Below, one piece after another: positions 11,954 to 24,403 of a stretch of 64,000 nucleotides of DNA. This DNA is from Lasiosphaeris hirsuta (lineage: Eukaryota > Ascomycota > Sordariomycetes > Sordariales > Lasiosphaeriaceae). The stretch is taken from NCBI GenBank assembly GCA_030549175.1, contig JAUKUA010000003.1, positions 2,604,001 to 2,668,000 of the forward strand. Direction: 5' to 3'. The position numbers and the translations under genes are program-made. Under the pieces are notes generated by a model. The model worked only from the letters and a program-made list of their open reading frames with translations. It had not been told where the DNA came from and made no database searches. Numbering within the stretch: the first letter of the stretch is position 1; the number at the start of each line of letters is the position of its first letter.

Positions 11954-13479
11954 CGCGGGGGACGGCCACTGCCCACGGGTTGGCCCGATGGCTGATAAAA
12001 GTCGCTGCGTTGACCACTTTTGCTTGGCCTTTCGGAACGGGCGGATAGAGTTGGGGAGGGATTGAAGGCGGCAATAAACGCGCGAGGAAGACGGCAAGAG
12101 GGGAATGAGATGAAAATGGGAACGGAAACGAAAAAGGGAGGAAGCCAGACCAACAGGAAAGAACGCTGCGCAAAGCAGGATAAAGGATGGTATTTCAGGA
12201 AGGGTGTCGCATTGATCCCGATCCCATCCCGGCCGAAGCCCGCCCAGGACAGGCAGGACAAGCCAGGCCCGCCAAGGGCGCGAGGTGGGGGATTCCAGAG
12301 AAGGTGTGTTGGCACACCCCGCCAATGAGGTGAGCTTATTCGGCCTCTACCCCCTCGCCGCTTTTTGGCCGCCACTTGCCTCGACTTGACTTGCGGCCTT
12401 GCCACAATTGGCACTGACTCCGTAACTTTCGGATACACTTGTTACCCACTGACTATAGGGGACTCAACCTGATCAAGGCAGAGAACCGAGTGAGTTGGGT
12501 GCCTGAGAGTCGATATAGACTCGCAGTCCCAGTCAACTGAAACACGCAAGCTAAACTCCCCTTACCTATCCCCCACTAAACTGTAGCGCAAATGCACAAG
12601 CACCGTCGATCCAAAACCCTACGACGTTCATGGAGGACAGTATACTCTGCTGAACCCTCCTTGCGCACCTGAGCCTCTCGACAATTCAAGGGAAAAGATG
12701 TTAGGTGGATAGGAGACACTTTCTCCGAGGGAGGGGGGTTTATAGTATTTTGCTCCAGCCGTTTTTTTTTGCTCACTACCATTTATGGGTGCACTTGCCA
12801 GAGTTATTCGCCAGCTCAACCTTTGAGCTATTACTTCCCATCCAAGCGTGCTGTGGAGAACGGATACCTGGCTGTGGGTCAATGGCAGACCCACCAAGAA
12901 GGGATGAATTTGTTGCCCCACTAGTACGGCTAGGTTGTTGATTCTGCGAATGAAACAACGGACAACTACAGCCTTGTGCCTTGTCTTCGTTGCGGTTGTT
13001 TAGTTACAATAAAGCGGCGAGGCCCAATGATTACGGGGTCAGCAAGCGGAAAACCGGAGGCCCCGGTTGTAACTGGAGTACCCCATGAAACAAGAAGCCC
13101 ATGAGACAGGGTTCACCCGTCCACATCCAGGCAGGGCAGGCACAGTCCCAACGGCGTGGCTTGGCACTTGCAGATTTACAGACTAAGAGGCTCAGCCCTT
13201 GATAGAGAAGGGTCAAGATGAAGCAAAAGAAGAAAACAATGAATTGAGTATAAGTGAGTAGGGACTTGTAAGGGGGTGGGTGCATTGTATTCATTCCTCC
13301 TTCATATTTTTGCTATTTTCTACGCGACGTGAACGCCATTAGGAGTGCTGGAACGCCCTGCGCCTGCCACGTTAACCCTGGAAATCTCGGTGCCTTTTTT
13401 GACCTGGCTCGGGCTTCTCTGGCGCAGAAAACCCAACCCCAGAGAGTTGACTGGCGCCCAAACAAACAAACTCGCGACA
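11954..13479. promoter_or_regulatory. Divergent spacer between the LCCL gene and QTRT2
   Basis: About 1.5 kb between two divergently transcribed genes should hold both promoters and 5' leaders. An AG-rich stretch (12040-12180) would be a pyrimidine-rich leader or promoter on the LCCL side. Small ORFs here show no recognisable family. Confidence 0.45.
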
Positions 13480-15092
13480 ATGACGAATGACAGCCAGGAA
13501 AAGCCCACAGCAATGGTTTTCGAAGTGTTAAAGGCCGCCATAATAGATGGGTCGGCAGCGAGGCTGGGTCGCATGGCACTTGCCGGCCGTCGAAGTGTCG
13601 ACACGCCCAACTATCTGGCCGTCGCCTCGCGCGGTGTGGTGCCTCACATGACCCCTGACAATGTCGGCAAATACCTACATTCTGGCGGCGTGTACATGGC
13701 CCTTGAAGACTGTAAGTCCGCCATCATGAAGTCTTGATGCACTCTTCCCACCTGGAAAGACCCTGACACAGAGACACAGTCATTGAGCGGCCACAGCAGT
13801 ACTCCAAAAGGCAAACCCCTATCTATGATACGCCCACCTCCCATGGCCGCAGGCCCTTACATAGCTTCACAGCCATGCCTTCAGACCTCATGACCGTCCT
13901 GAGCGCGCGGAGACTCCCAGCTGTGCCCTCCCCCATGGGCAACAGCAATGCTTCTATTTCCATCTTCACCTCGACCGGTTACCAGGTCCTGACAACTAAG
14001 GAGTACCAAAACGCCGTCGAGACCCTGCGGCCTGACATCGCCATCCCCCTGGCCGACCTCACCTACGGGCCTATCACGCCCACATCCAAGCGTGCCCTGC
14101 GCATGGCCGAGCGCACTGACGAATGGCTCAAGAACTGGTTTGCCGACGAGGACGCCTCAGCCGACGGCCCCCAGCAGCGCGACGTCGCCGTCTTCGCCCC
14201 GGTGCTCCCGGTGAGCTATTCCATCCAATGGGAGTATCTCGAGCGCCTCTCCGAAGAACTCAGCACGCGCATCGCCGGCCTGGCCGTCTACAACCCCGAC
14301 GTCCTACTGGACCTCCTCTCCGACTACGCCAATCTGGCTACCCTGCCGCGCCTCTCCGTCTCGGCTGTAACAACGCCCCACCACATCCTCCGGCAAATCT
14401 CGCTCGGCTTCGACGCCTTCGTCCTGCCCTTCATCAACCTCGTCTCCGACGCCGGCATCGCCATGACCTTCACCTTCCCCCCCTCCCAAACCACCCCGAC
14501 CCTACTCCCCCTCGGCGTCGACCTCTCCTCCCCCGCCTGCAAGACCTCCCTCGCCCCCCTGTCGCCCAACTGCACTTGCTACGCCTGCACGGCCCACCAC
14601 GCCGCCTACGTCCACCACCTGCTCGGCGCGCGCGAGATGCTCGGCTGGACGCTGCTGCAGACGCACAACCACACCGTCGTGGCGGCCTTCTTCGCCAGCG
14701 TCCGCGCGGCCCTCGCCCAGGGCGAGGAGGCCTTCGAGGGCGCGGCGCACCAGTTCGCGCTGCGCTACGAGCCCGAGTTTCCCGCTGGCACCGGCGAGCG
14801 ACCGAGGGCCCGGGGCTATCAGTTTAAGGGCGAGGCCGGGGGAGAGGTTAAGCCCAAGTTGAACAAGCCAGCCTGGGGGAAACTGGATGGAGAGGGCGGC
14901 GGGTTGGGGTTGACGAGGGTCAGGGCAAAGAAGGGGGTGGCACCTGCTGTTGCCGTTGCCGCTGCCGCTGTTGTTGTTGCCGGCGAACTTGTGGAGAGTG
15001 ATGCGGAGGGAGGAGCCCGACTGGAGACACCTCCTGTATCGGATGGCGTGGCGGATGTCGACGCACAGGAGCTGAACAGTTTGCCAAGGTAG
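13480..15092 (+). CDS. QTRT2: Queuine tRNA-ribosyltransferase accessory subunit 2
   Basis: The non-catalytic partner of eukaryotic tRNA-guanine transglycosylase, which swaps guanine 34 for queuine in tRNAs with GUN anticodons; fungi salvage queuine from outside. Exon 1 is 13480-13711, the intron 13712-13779 and exon 2 13780-15092, giving 514 residues. Visible family blocks are ARLGRMALAGRRSVDTPNYL, the LHSFTAMPSDL region, GNSNASISIFTSTGYQ and DIAIPLADLTYGP. Zinc ligands are C342, C344 and C347 (CTCYAC) with H373 in LLQTHNHT, the spacing known from the family. The C-terminal 90 residues are low-complexity and Ala/Val-rich. An alternative ATG 11 codons downstream (MVFEVLKAA) also fits. It needs a QTRT1 catalytic subunit, not in this window. 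Convergent with AP-3 delta, 162 bp away. Confidence 0.92.
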
Positions 15093-15254
15093 CGCTTATA
15101 GATGACGGAATGAGTGCATAATCTCAAAAGTCCAATTCACCTGCCACCACCATTGATAATGGTTCTTTGCGAATATCTTGTATTCATGTCTGGGAGCTGG
15201 ATATCTCCGATGCAATCTCCAGCCGCGCCCAATGTACCGCGACCTTTCTCCCGT

Positions 15255-18200
15255 CTACAAACTCTCCACTGCTCTAGTGCCCTCGTCTAACTGCACTATC
15301 CTCTTCGCCTTCTTCTTTCTCGCCTTGACCGGCTCACCCACTGCTACCCCACTACTCCCGTCTCCTTCTACGGCCTTCTTCTTTTTCATCTTTGTAATCG
15401 CTAGGCCACCCGACGGCTCTCCTCCCCCCTCCCCGTCCACCTTTGCCTTCTTTGACTTCGCCTTCTTCTTAACAATGACTCCCTCGGCCGGTACACCTTG
15501 CGCAACCTGTATCCTCTCATTGGCGCGTTGCATCTCAAGTCGCAGTCTCTGCACCTCCTTCATCGCCTGCGCCATCTCAGCCTCGTCGCGCTGCTGCTTT
15601 TCTGGGTCATACGTAAGTTCGTCACTCGCCTGGCCGCTTGTATCAAGACTAAGATGTCCGAGATGGCTCGAGTCAACCTGGAGGAGGGACTGCTTGAGTT
15701 TCTTGACCCGCGCCTTAGCGAAGCTGTCTGAGTTGTTTTCAGAATCGTAGCCGCGCGGCGTCGACGGGCCGCTCCCCCCAAGAGTCTCATCAGCCGCTAC
15801 CATTGCCCTTTGGCGGGGCTTCGATCTAGGGAAGGAAGGAGGTTGTTGTCTCGAGGATGCCAAGGTCCCCTGGTCTCCAAGACCCGTGCTGACCGTTTCC
15901 AGATCGAGCTTCATAATGGGGATGGAATCAATATCCAGGCCCGGCCCATTTTCCTTTTGCAGAATGTTGTGTATAGGGGTTGATGTGCCCCCGGACCTGC
16001 TTGACTCTAGGATATAGAATGGATCGTCTCGGTTGCGTTCTGCCCGCTCCGCTTTCCTTCTTGCGACAATGTCTGCGTCGAGGTAACTCTCCTCACCAGC
16101 CTGTTGATAGGAGCCAGACACCTCTTCTGGTGCTTCTACAAGTCTTTTGATTGCCGGCTCATTACTTGCAATGGAAGTTACTGGGGCCTTTTGATTGTAG
16201 TAAGCCTCAAACTCGTCCTCGTCTTGCGCTGGAAGCATCAGCGAATCTGCTTGAGCTAAGAGCGCGCTAAGATTCGAATGAATTGGCTCATCCAAATCTA
16301 AGCCCTCGGGCATTGGTACGTTTTTTTGTGCGCCAAGGGCCACTGAATTCAATTCCCATCCATTGAACAAGGATGGGATAGCTTGTGTGAGAAGAAGCGG
16401 CGGATCTTGCTGAAGATCATCTGTCGACGGTGCCTGCCCGGACGCTGCCTCTGCTGTGAGTTTCAAAAGCTCGGTGAACTCAACGCCACGTTCCTGAACT
16501 TCAAGGTACGGATGGAACGCCAACGGTTCCAGCACGTGAATGACCCTAGCCATCAATAGCGACATGTTTGACTTCCGCTCGGCAGTCCACTGGGCTCGAT
16601 CGTCTCCGGCGATAAACGAAAACAACTTGGTGATAGTCTGCAGACACGTTGCGAGAATCTCTGGGTTCTCGATCCGCGGTAAAAGATGAAGCAAATTTCC
16701 CAGTGTGTCATCCGGAGAAGATAATTGGAAAGCGTACTCGCCCGCAACCCATGCAGTAGGCTTGAGCGCCCCAGAAACTACTAGGTGGGAAGACGCGGAT
16801 TCTGAGCTAAGCCGGAAAAGCCGGGTTATGATGAGTTCGGCTGCCTGGACGGCCGCGGGTCTCATGGCCTTGACCTTGACGGCCATATTCCTGATTTCAT
16901 TGCCGATTCTTTCGGAAATATCAGTCGCAAGATACTTGGGTACTGGCGCTGACAACTCCGAGTCGGAGTCCACTGCCCGTGGGACTGGAGTAATCCGGAT
17001 AAGTTGCGTTAGAACGTCAATATACCAGTCAAAATCCGACAAACTGGCGTAATTGCCCTGAGAGCACATGTACAGTATCCGACCAATCACGTCAACTGTG
17101 TAGTCTTCTGGGAGAGGGGGCGCATGCTCTTGCGATTTGGATTTCCCGGTTGGTCCAATACTGGCCTCGTCGCTCGAGTCCGTTTCGAGGTCAGGTCGCT
17201 GAAGGCCATTTTGTTGATCTGAGGATGCTGACGACGCTTTCAGCTGTCTCATCAGGCGGCTGACAATGGATACCAGATTATCACTGCTAACCATGCCTTG
17301 CACCAGGTCCAGGGCTTTTATCCTGATGGAGATATCTTCGCTGTCAATGCATTCAAGGATTACATCCTCCTGCTGGGCAACAAGAAAAGGGTGGGTGACC
17401 ACGATCCTGTTGAAGGCCAACAACGCCACATATTTTACTAGACGCATAGCTTTCGTTAGAGACGGTCGGTTTGCAGTGGTAAAAATCATCAGACTTACGG
17501 TTTGGGTCACTGTTGATTGAGATCATGCCTCGAAGCTTTGAGACGCACAAGGAAGCAATCTCCTCTCTCGCAGAGAAATCCTCTCCATCCCCAAGTATAC
17601 CACCTTGAATGATGCCATTGATACATTCATAAAGCAGCGACATAGCGGGAGTTGTCCGGATCAAATCGGTTAACGGTGGCAGCAACTTTCGAACAAGACG
17701 CGGCTCGAGGGGTGTCAGGGTAGCAAACTGTGACAGAGTCAGACTTCAGCTGTGGTATCAGAGTGTGGGATGTCCCTACAAGTTTGATAAGCTTTATTGC
17801 CATCCAATTGTTGCCGCTGTCAACCAGGAGCTCAAATAACCGGGGTGCTAGAGGAAGGAAGTCGTTTGGCCTCCGCCATCCTAGCTCAACGACAACATTG
17901 ACAATTGCGGCTGTCACACTTGGATCTTCATTTTTGTCCATGAGACGTTCTTTGATTTTAGGCCATGCTGCCCGTAGTGTCTCAGGGTAGACCAACGCCA
18001 GCCTGTATAACGTAACAATAGTTTTCTTTCGAATGGCGGGATGCGAGTGGCTGAGACGAGGCAGTAGGTCGGCCAAGACTGACAAGGCCAGAGACGGCGT
18101 GATTATATGTGGAAGTGCAGCTATCGGAAGCGACATAGTGGTCGCCAGTGTTGCGCTCAAGTCCTGGGAGACAGGTAAGCATCGGGTCCCGGGGTGGGAG

Positions 18201-18646
18201 GATCTGTTGGTTGTACCTTCTTGAGCAGGTTCGTTGCAAGCATGAGGACCTCAGTATCGGGACGGAAGCTCTGGACAGCACCAAGGTAGCCAACGCGCTT
18301 CTGGTGGTATTTCGGGGACGACATGACCTCAAGGACATGGAAGGAAGCCCAGGACATGTCATGCCCGACCATTTCGAGGTAGATGAGCTTGAGCAAGGCA
18401 GTTGCCTTGACATCTGCCCCTGAAGTGTCAGGATAGTGAACAAGCACTTGGAAGTGGGGGGTTACGCACCCATGTCCTGGTTGCGAATTTCGGAGCGACA
18501 TTCTTTCAGGCAGTTCTGAATGTACTCCTTCTCAGTGCCCTTGTGATTGCGCAGACCCCTAATGAGGTCGTAAAGCGATTTTTCGAACCTAGGAGTCGTC
18601 AGCGCAGATGGCCAGGGCGTTGACAGGCGTCGAGGTGGGCGCACAT
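15255..18646 (-). CDS. APL5: AP-3 complex subunit delta (large adaptin)
   Basis: Large subunit of the AP-3 adaptor, which sorts cargo from Golgi or endosome to the vacuole. Exons: 18646-18645 (only A and T of the start codon), 18588-18470, 18413-18217, 18163-17780, 17727-17499 and 17437-15255, giving 1037 residues. The start codon is split: GCCGCCAT, then a 56-nt intron (GTGCGC...CTGAC...CTAG), then GTTCGAAAAA, reading MFEKSLYDLIRGLRNHKG, the family's usual N-terminus. The armadillo-like adaptin N-domain covers about 570 residues (AVQSFRPDTEVLMLATNLLKK, HSHPAIRKKTIVTLYRLAL, IKALDLVQGMVSSDNLVSIV). The C-terminal third is disordered, with a short coiled coil (EMAQAMKEVQRLRLEMQRAN) and KKKAKSKKAK-type basic patches, as in delta adaptins. 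Branch and splice signals are good at every junction. Confidence 0.93.
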
Positions 18647-19239
18647 GGCGGCAACGCTTGGTGGTGCCGGAGCTGATCAGCTCCTCAACTCCTCTTCTTA
18701 GCGAGGGAGTCTTGAGCCTGAGAGCGCGGGGTTTAGCGGCAAAGCGATTTGGTTAATGTGGGTGTAGTGTAGATCGTTGCGAAGTGCATCTTGTCGCAGG
18801 TGAGGCCAGGCAGATAGCGTGTTTGTGTCGGGAAGCTGGCCCTGAATGCGCGTCCGCCGTGGGATGCACAATGTGAACCGCGAAGATGGACTTGGAGGTG
18901 GGATGCATTTCCACCCCAGCTCCAGCCAGTCCCACGTCACTGCACAGTATGACAAACCATACACTACTGTCCCCGGGGCGGAACAACCAGCCCTTAGCGC
19001 CGGCTGGCAAGCACCAACAGGAGCTGGCAGGAGCGGTGGCCTGGAAAGTGGAGTCTGGGTAGTGGAGACTGGGAGCTTGGAGCTTCCGCGGATTCTATCC
19101 ATGCCTACGCGCCTCCTCCGAATCCGCTTCCCTCAACCCAGCAAACACCACGCAGAACAGCCCTAGGCATATCCACCAATTGCCATCTTCAGCAACTGAG
19201 TCGACAAAAACCACACTGCATCCACGACAGGAAGACACA
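18647..19239. promoter_or_regulatory. Divergent promoter between AP-3 delta and EMC2
   Basis: A 593-bp intergenic region between two head-to-head housekeeping genes. It should contain both promoters and 5' leaders. No ORF of note is seen, and no specific factor site is claimed. Confidence 0.5.
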
Positions 19240-20416
19240 ATGGCACCCTCATTGCTTCATCCGCCGAGCCAGCTGTCACCCAGTGCAGCACTTCAACTGT
19301 CGCAACAAGCTCCTGTTGTTCTACGCGACTCACCTAGTACTGTGTCTTCATCGCCGTTGACCGCCCTGTTCTCGGCGTCAGAAACGGCAGACCTATGGAT
19401 CAAGTACGAGAACCTGTTGCTGTCGTGTCTGCGGACCGGAGATGAACGGGCCGCGCACCAGTGCCTCGAGAGGCTCGTCGCCCGCTTTGGGGATGACAAC
19501 GAACGCATCATGGCCCTCAAAGGTTTACTGAAGGAAGCCGACGCCCAAAATAACGACGAGCTAGAAGTGGTGTTGAAGGAGTACGATCAGATCCTGAGCG
19601 AAAACGACACGAACATTGTGCGTCAAGCCCTCTCTGCCACTGAACCTTTCGCATCAGCACCCGCACCCGTATCTTGCTAACTCCCCACAGCCTATCACAA
19701 AAAGGCGTATCGCGCTCCTGCGGTCCTTGGGTCGCGTTTCCGACGCGGTGTCATCTCTGGTGCAGTTCCTCAAGTTCTCCCCCACCGATGCCGAGGCTTG
19801 GTCTGAGCTCGCCGATCTCTACCTCGCTCAGGGCATGTATCCCCAGGCCATCTACGCCATGGAGGAGGTGTTGGTATTAGCACCGAATGCATGGAACGTA
19901 CGCACTCCCGCCCTACTGGTGGACTAAGCCCTGTGCTAACGCAACTGTTTCAGATACATGCGCGCATAGGCGAGATGCAGTATATGGCCGCTACCGCTCC
20001 TGGTGCCGGGAGTCCCTCTTATCAGAAGTATCTGGCCGAGGCACTCAAGCGATTCTCCCGCAGTATTGAGCTATGTGATGACTATCTAAGGGGCTATTAC
20101 GGCTTGAAGCTGGTCAGTGTTATCCCCGTACACACACCGCAAGTTGAACAAGTCTCTAACGTTTCTGAAGATAACGACAAAGCTCATCAGGGATCTGACC
20201 AAGGCGGCCAAGCAAACTGATGAGACCGAGTTCACTTTGCCCGACCCCACCACCGTTGAGCGGCTCAATGAGCTGGCTACGGCGAAGCTGTCAGAAATTG
20301 TCCGGCGTAGCACCGCGCAGGAGCCAGGCTGGCGTGGTTATGACAAGCTCGAGGTTGCAGCAGCTCGGGAAATCCTCTCCGAAGATGCGTCTGCAGCATC
20401 TCGGACTGAAAGGTGA
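19240..20416 (+). CDS. EMC2: ER membrane protein complex subunit 2 (TPR protein)
   Basis: EMC2 is the cytosolic TPR scaffold of the ER membrane complex, an insertase for tail-anchored and multipass membrane proteins. Exons are 19240-19617, 19691-19897, 19954-20112 and 20171-20416, giving 329 residues; introns are 73, 56 and 58 nt with clear CTAAC-type branch sites. The N-terminal 50 residues are Ser/Pro-rich. TPR-like helices then follow: AHQCLERLVARFGDD, PITKRRIALLRSLGRVSDAV, DAEAWSELADLYLAQGMYPQ, AIYAMEEVLVLAPNAWN and IHARIGEMQYMAA. The C-terminus has LNELATAKLSEIVRRST. The start MAPSLLHPP was taken as the first ATG in frame that is not preceded by a more plausible start. Divergent from AP-3 delta. 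Confidence 0.92.
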
Positions 20417-23400
20417 TGGTTTCTGCGGACAAGGTAATCCCGCAATGGAACACGGTTCAGTGACGCTTTCAGCATGCCCACAGCAACATGTGTCATGGAG
20501 TATACTCTCTAGGCTCAGAAGATTGAGCAATATTGCGGCGGGCTTACCGATATTGTCGGAAACCATCGTCAGATTTGGAGGGTATTTGGACGCGGGCCCC
20601 GGCCTCATTGGTGCCTTACTGCGCGTGTTCGACCGGCAAGGTGGGCTTGGGCACAAAGACGTGAAGTAGGCGGCTGCACGTGGCTCCAGTAGGAAGACGG
20701 ATGACGCTCTGTCGTACAGGTGGAGAAGAAGGGCGGTGCGGGCCTTGCGAGCCCAACCAGATTGCGGCTCAGCCGCCTCGCTGCGGGCTGGACAAATCCA
20801 GGATCGCCTAGGCTTTCGCCTGCGTTCTCTTTGGGCAGAAAAGTTGTGCGTTTTTGGGCTAGCTTCCGCAGAGCCGGACCTGACTGGCTGCTGGGCGTCC
20901 CGCAGAAACAAACTCCGGCCCCGATCGCTCTGTTCCATTCCGTCTCGTCGAAACATGTCATGCCCCGTACCTGGGCGCAAGGCAAACCAGAGGCCATTCA
21001 TGATCCAGTTATGCAGAGCGAGCAAGGTACTGAGAACGGTCCCCGAGACCACTGCTTCTAGCTGGGGATACCTCTGCAAGGCTGGTTGACGTGTCGGTTG
21101 ATGGTGCCCGGCCGGGCGACTGTGTTGTCGCCGCCGAAGAACAGCAGAGTTCTTGATACAAGGAGGTCTATACTGCGAATAGTCGATACGGGCTATATTT
21201 AAGACCATGCTGTCCGCAAGACGCCGTCCCGTGTCTCCACATTCCGATTGCTTTTGCTCCAGATTGATCTGGCCGTGTTCCTGAACATCTTAATCACCCT
21301 GACCATTCTTGTCTTTGTTACTGCTTTTCGTCTTTATGCAGGCTGCTTGTTGACGTGCTCCAATTCTCCAACTGGTCCGCGCCCTGGATCAGTCGCCCTC
21401 AAACACTGGCTTCCCTCCTGCGGGACAAAAGAAGGAAAGAAAAAGATCATGTGGGATTCCCTAGGATGCACACAGCTACTCCCAGACCTCCACAGCCCAG
21501 CAAAGTTGCATCGAGAGAATTATATTCGCCAGTGGCTCAGAGCAGCAGGCGGGGGCTGAACCGGAATCGAGATTATGCCGGCACAAGTTGGCCGTGTTGA
21601 CAACGCTTTTGCACTCTAAGTGACTGAGCCCTCTGTCTGACGCTTTCAACTTCCATCCTCACTCCGGGTTGAAATAACATACCTACCCACCTACCCAGTG
21701 CTGCCCCTCTGACAAATCGCCTTGGGTCATTGTCGCGGGCTGGCGTCAGGCTGCCAGATCACATCACACCAGATCACTGGGACCGTCCAATAGTTGATGG
21801 TCTCGGGGTGTTTATTAGCACGTAACATCCGAGAGGAACCAGCCTGTAAGTTTGAACTACCTACCCCTACCTAGCCGTTACAACCCCGTTTGGCCATCGG
21901 GACGGAGAAGGAAAGGAAGTTGAGAGTCGATACGGGCTACGGTCTTTCAGAACTGGAGCTGGGAAGGCAGTGCGGATGAACACCCGAAGCCAGGGCTAAC
22001 CCGTAGACAGGGAGGATACAGCAGTGGCAGCGGCAGCGACAGCGGCAGACTTGCCAACAGCACTCCGAGTCGTCCCGTCGGGTTCACTGCCTGTCGTCAC
22101 CTTTTTCCATGTCTGTGGGTAGGCAAATTAGGGTGTCTAGAAGAATTTCTGTGAGGTGTAAGTGCATGCATTTTCTGTAGGCAGGACAACACCTCGCCTC
22201 CTGTTGCATTTGTGCTGGACCCGCGTCCGAAACCCGAGCCAGGAGCCCACCTGCTCCATTTCAGCCTGCATCCCGGTCCCCGCTACATGATATCCCCCAT
22301 CGCCGTGCCTGCAGTGCATCTTTCTGAACCAGAGCCGGGGCCTCCCGCTCTGCCCTTATAACAACAGACACCGACATTTCCATTGTGCTTGTTCCCCCTC
22401 AGACTGCCTTTTGAGCTTTTCCCGCCCTTTCTGGACCCAACGACCTCCTCCTAATACACAACGGCAACGACAGCTCAAACACAATTCGAAAACCGGCACC
22501 GCACCATCAGGCTTCGACACACCGCCACACGCCAGCACAAAAGTTCAGGGTTTTGATTTTGGCTGCGCATTTTGGGCAACAACAGCTGGCCACCAAGCTG
22601 TTTTCCACAGATTAGAAAAGACCGCTCGAGCCATCCCATCCCGGGCCGGCACCCCACCATTTCACCACACACACACACACGCACACAACACACACACATA
22701 CACACATACACACACACACCACACCGCACACCACAGCTGCAAAACATAAACTTCCCGCCGGCTGCTCCCACACTCTCACCGACAGGAGACCTAGAGAAGA
22801 CAGGGTTGTTAGGGTACAATACGCCAAAACCTGCCAGGTACGAGACGGTTGTTTCCTTTGTTGTTGGTGCCCGCTTATCACCATGCACCCCGTGGTTCTT
22901 TCTCAGTGGTGACCGTTTCCTTCATCCCATGGTCCCCTGACTCATTTTGGTCGCATCTGCTCAATCCCAACGCGTCTCGAGTTCGGGAGCGCTGCATTGG
23001 AAAATATCTCCCCTCGGCTCGGGGGATCGTCTGCGAGCAGCATGGCGAGGGGTGAACAGGGCGTCGGCAGCGGGGGGGTGTGGCCACCCAGTCCAGGTCA
23101 TCCAACCCGTCCAGTCCGTCTAGCCCGTCCACCTAGCCCGTTGCCAGCCCGTTGCCAGCCCGTTGCACAGACGACATGGCAACATTATTCGGCGACACGA
23201 TCCACGGCCCACGATGTCCGTCGTGACGCCAGTCAGGCTATTTGATGCTGTTGTTGGACAAGTGGTCGTCGTCATGACCTCCGTGTCGCGCTCTCCAGTG
23301 TTTCGCGCGCCCAACAATACACTACCCTACAATAGTGTGCACAGCACCGCTTCCCTCCCCCCTCCCCCACACTTGCCCTGCCCTGCCCTGCCCGTTGCTG

Positions 23401-24403
23401 CTTCTCCTATCCTCGCGAAAATTCCATGTTTTGAGGTGTGCAGCCCCTCACTGACGCTATGCCAGTCCCGGGGTGTATATCGGCCGTGCTATGACAGCAA
23501 CCCCTTGAGAGCCCATCGCGTCCCGCTATCCCCAAACCGAGCCGTCCAACCCATCATCTCGTGGGTCACGAGGCTTGTCCCATCCCAAGAAGAAATAATA
23601 GGTGCGACTCTCCCTCGGTTCCCTTTGCTTCTCCCCCCTTTTTCCAAAACGCCGCTTTTCATTCCCCATCTCGTGATTGAAGGACGGCCCAGCCTAGCCC
23701 GGCATGGCGATCGAACTGGGCTAAGGTCCGTTTCCCCGATCCCCTCGCGCCCCCGGTCGTCTCGCCACGGCTCCCGTTGCCCTGTAACATGGCCTTGCCT
23801 CACGACTACCCCTCATGTGGATCTGGTCTATTCTGGACACCCATATCCCATTGTTGCTGACCACAGTGACCCAAACAGTCAACCCAGCTCGACCCTTTTT
23901 CCCTCCCTTGCTTCCGCGCCCAACACGCTGGGGCCGCACTCTTTATTCCTTGCCAGGAACTCCCGGTCCGCAAAACAGGGCTTTTCTGACCTTCCCAGCA
24001 ATTGCCCTCCCTTCAACCACACCCCCTGCAAGTCGACGACAGGATTGCCCTTCCCCTCCAAAGGCGCCTAGCACGAACCCCAGGCCCGATTTTTTCCTGC
24101 AACCGTCTGACCGTAGATAAGCGCCGACACACTCATCGTGTTTGGCCGATTCCCCTCTCAGCTCAGGAGCCCAGCCCAGCGCAACTCAGCCACTTTTCCT
24201 CCCTTTGCGCAGACGCGCACACACCGCTAGATCTTCTGTTCCTTTTTACCACAACGAATCTGTCTCGTAACGGGACAGACTCTGGTGCTTGCTCCCCTCC
24301 AACCTAATCTCGCCAGGCTCGCACTTCATTTGAAGACGCCTTTGCTCCGACTCTCTCCCTGCAGATTGTCGCGAGTGGAGGGTGATTTTACAAACCATTC
24401 CCA
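20417..24403. promoter_or_regulatory. Four-kb gene-free spacer upstream of the coiled-coil/ULD gene
   Basis: Between EMC2 and the next gene (both plus strand) lie 4 kb with no recognisable gene. A 305-codon minus-strand frame (20291-21208) overlaps the EMC2 end and has no known similarity. 22664-22735 is a CA-rich microsatellite. 23300-24400 is markedly C- and CT-rich on the plus strand, typical of fungal promoters and leaders. A repeat copy resembling that at 2087-2111 sits at about 21598-21625, and TACCTA words occur near 21676-21700 and 21858-21875. The long spacer suggests complex regulation of the downstream gene. Confidence 0.45.
22664..22735. repeat. CA-rich microsatellite
   Basis: Interrupted (CA)n with occasional CG, TA and AA interruptions over about 70 bp, inside the spacer upstream of the coiled-coil gene. 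Purine/pyrimidine alternation could adopt Z-DNA. Likely length-polymorphic. Confidence 0.9.

Noticed and set aside
11954..12325. N-terminal extension of the LCCL protein by 124 codons
   Set aside because: The extended frame lacks an ATG; its apparent start is TTG, and the first ATG at 11953 begins a plausible N-terminus.
14123..14827. 234-codon Arg/Pro-rich ORF inside QTRT2
   Set aside because: A frame-shifted shadow of QTRT2; Arg/Pro/Leu composition is typical of GC-rich off-frame translation.
20291..21208. 305-codon minus-strand ORF
   Set aside because: It overlaps the last exon of EMC2, has no recognisable motifs, a composition like random GC-rich translation, and competing open frames on both strands.
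22612..22940. His/Thr- and Val/Cys-rich ORFs around 22.7 kb
   Set aside because: They are direct translations of the CA microsatellite.
23163..24071. 302-codon plus-strand ORF upstream of the coiled-coil gene
   Set aside because: It does not begin with ATG, is low-complexity (C-rich DNA), and the region looks like promoter or leader.
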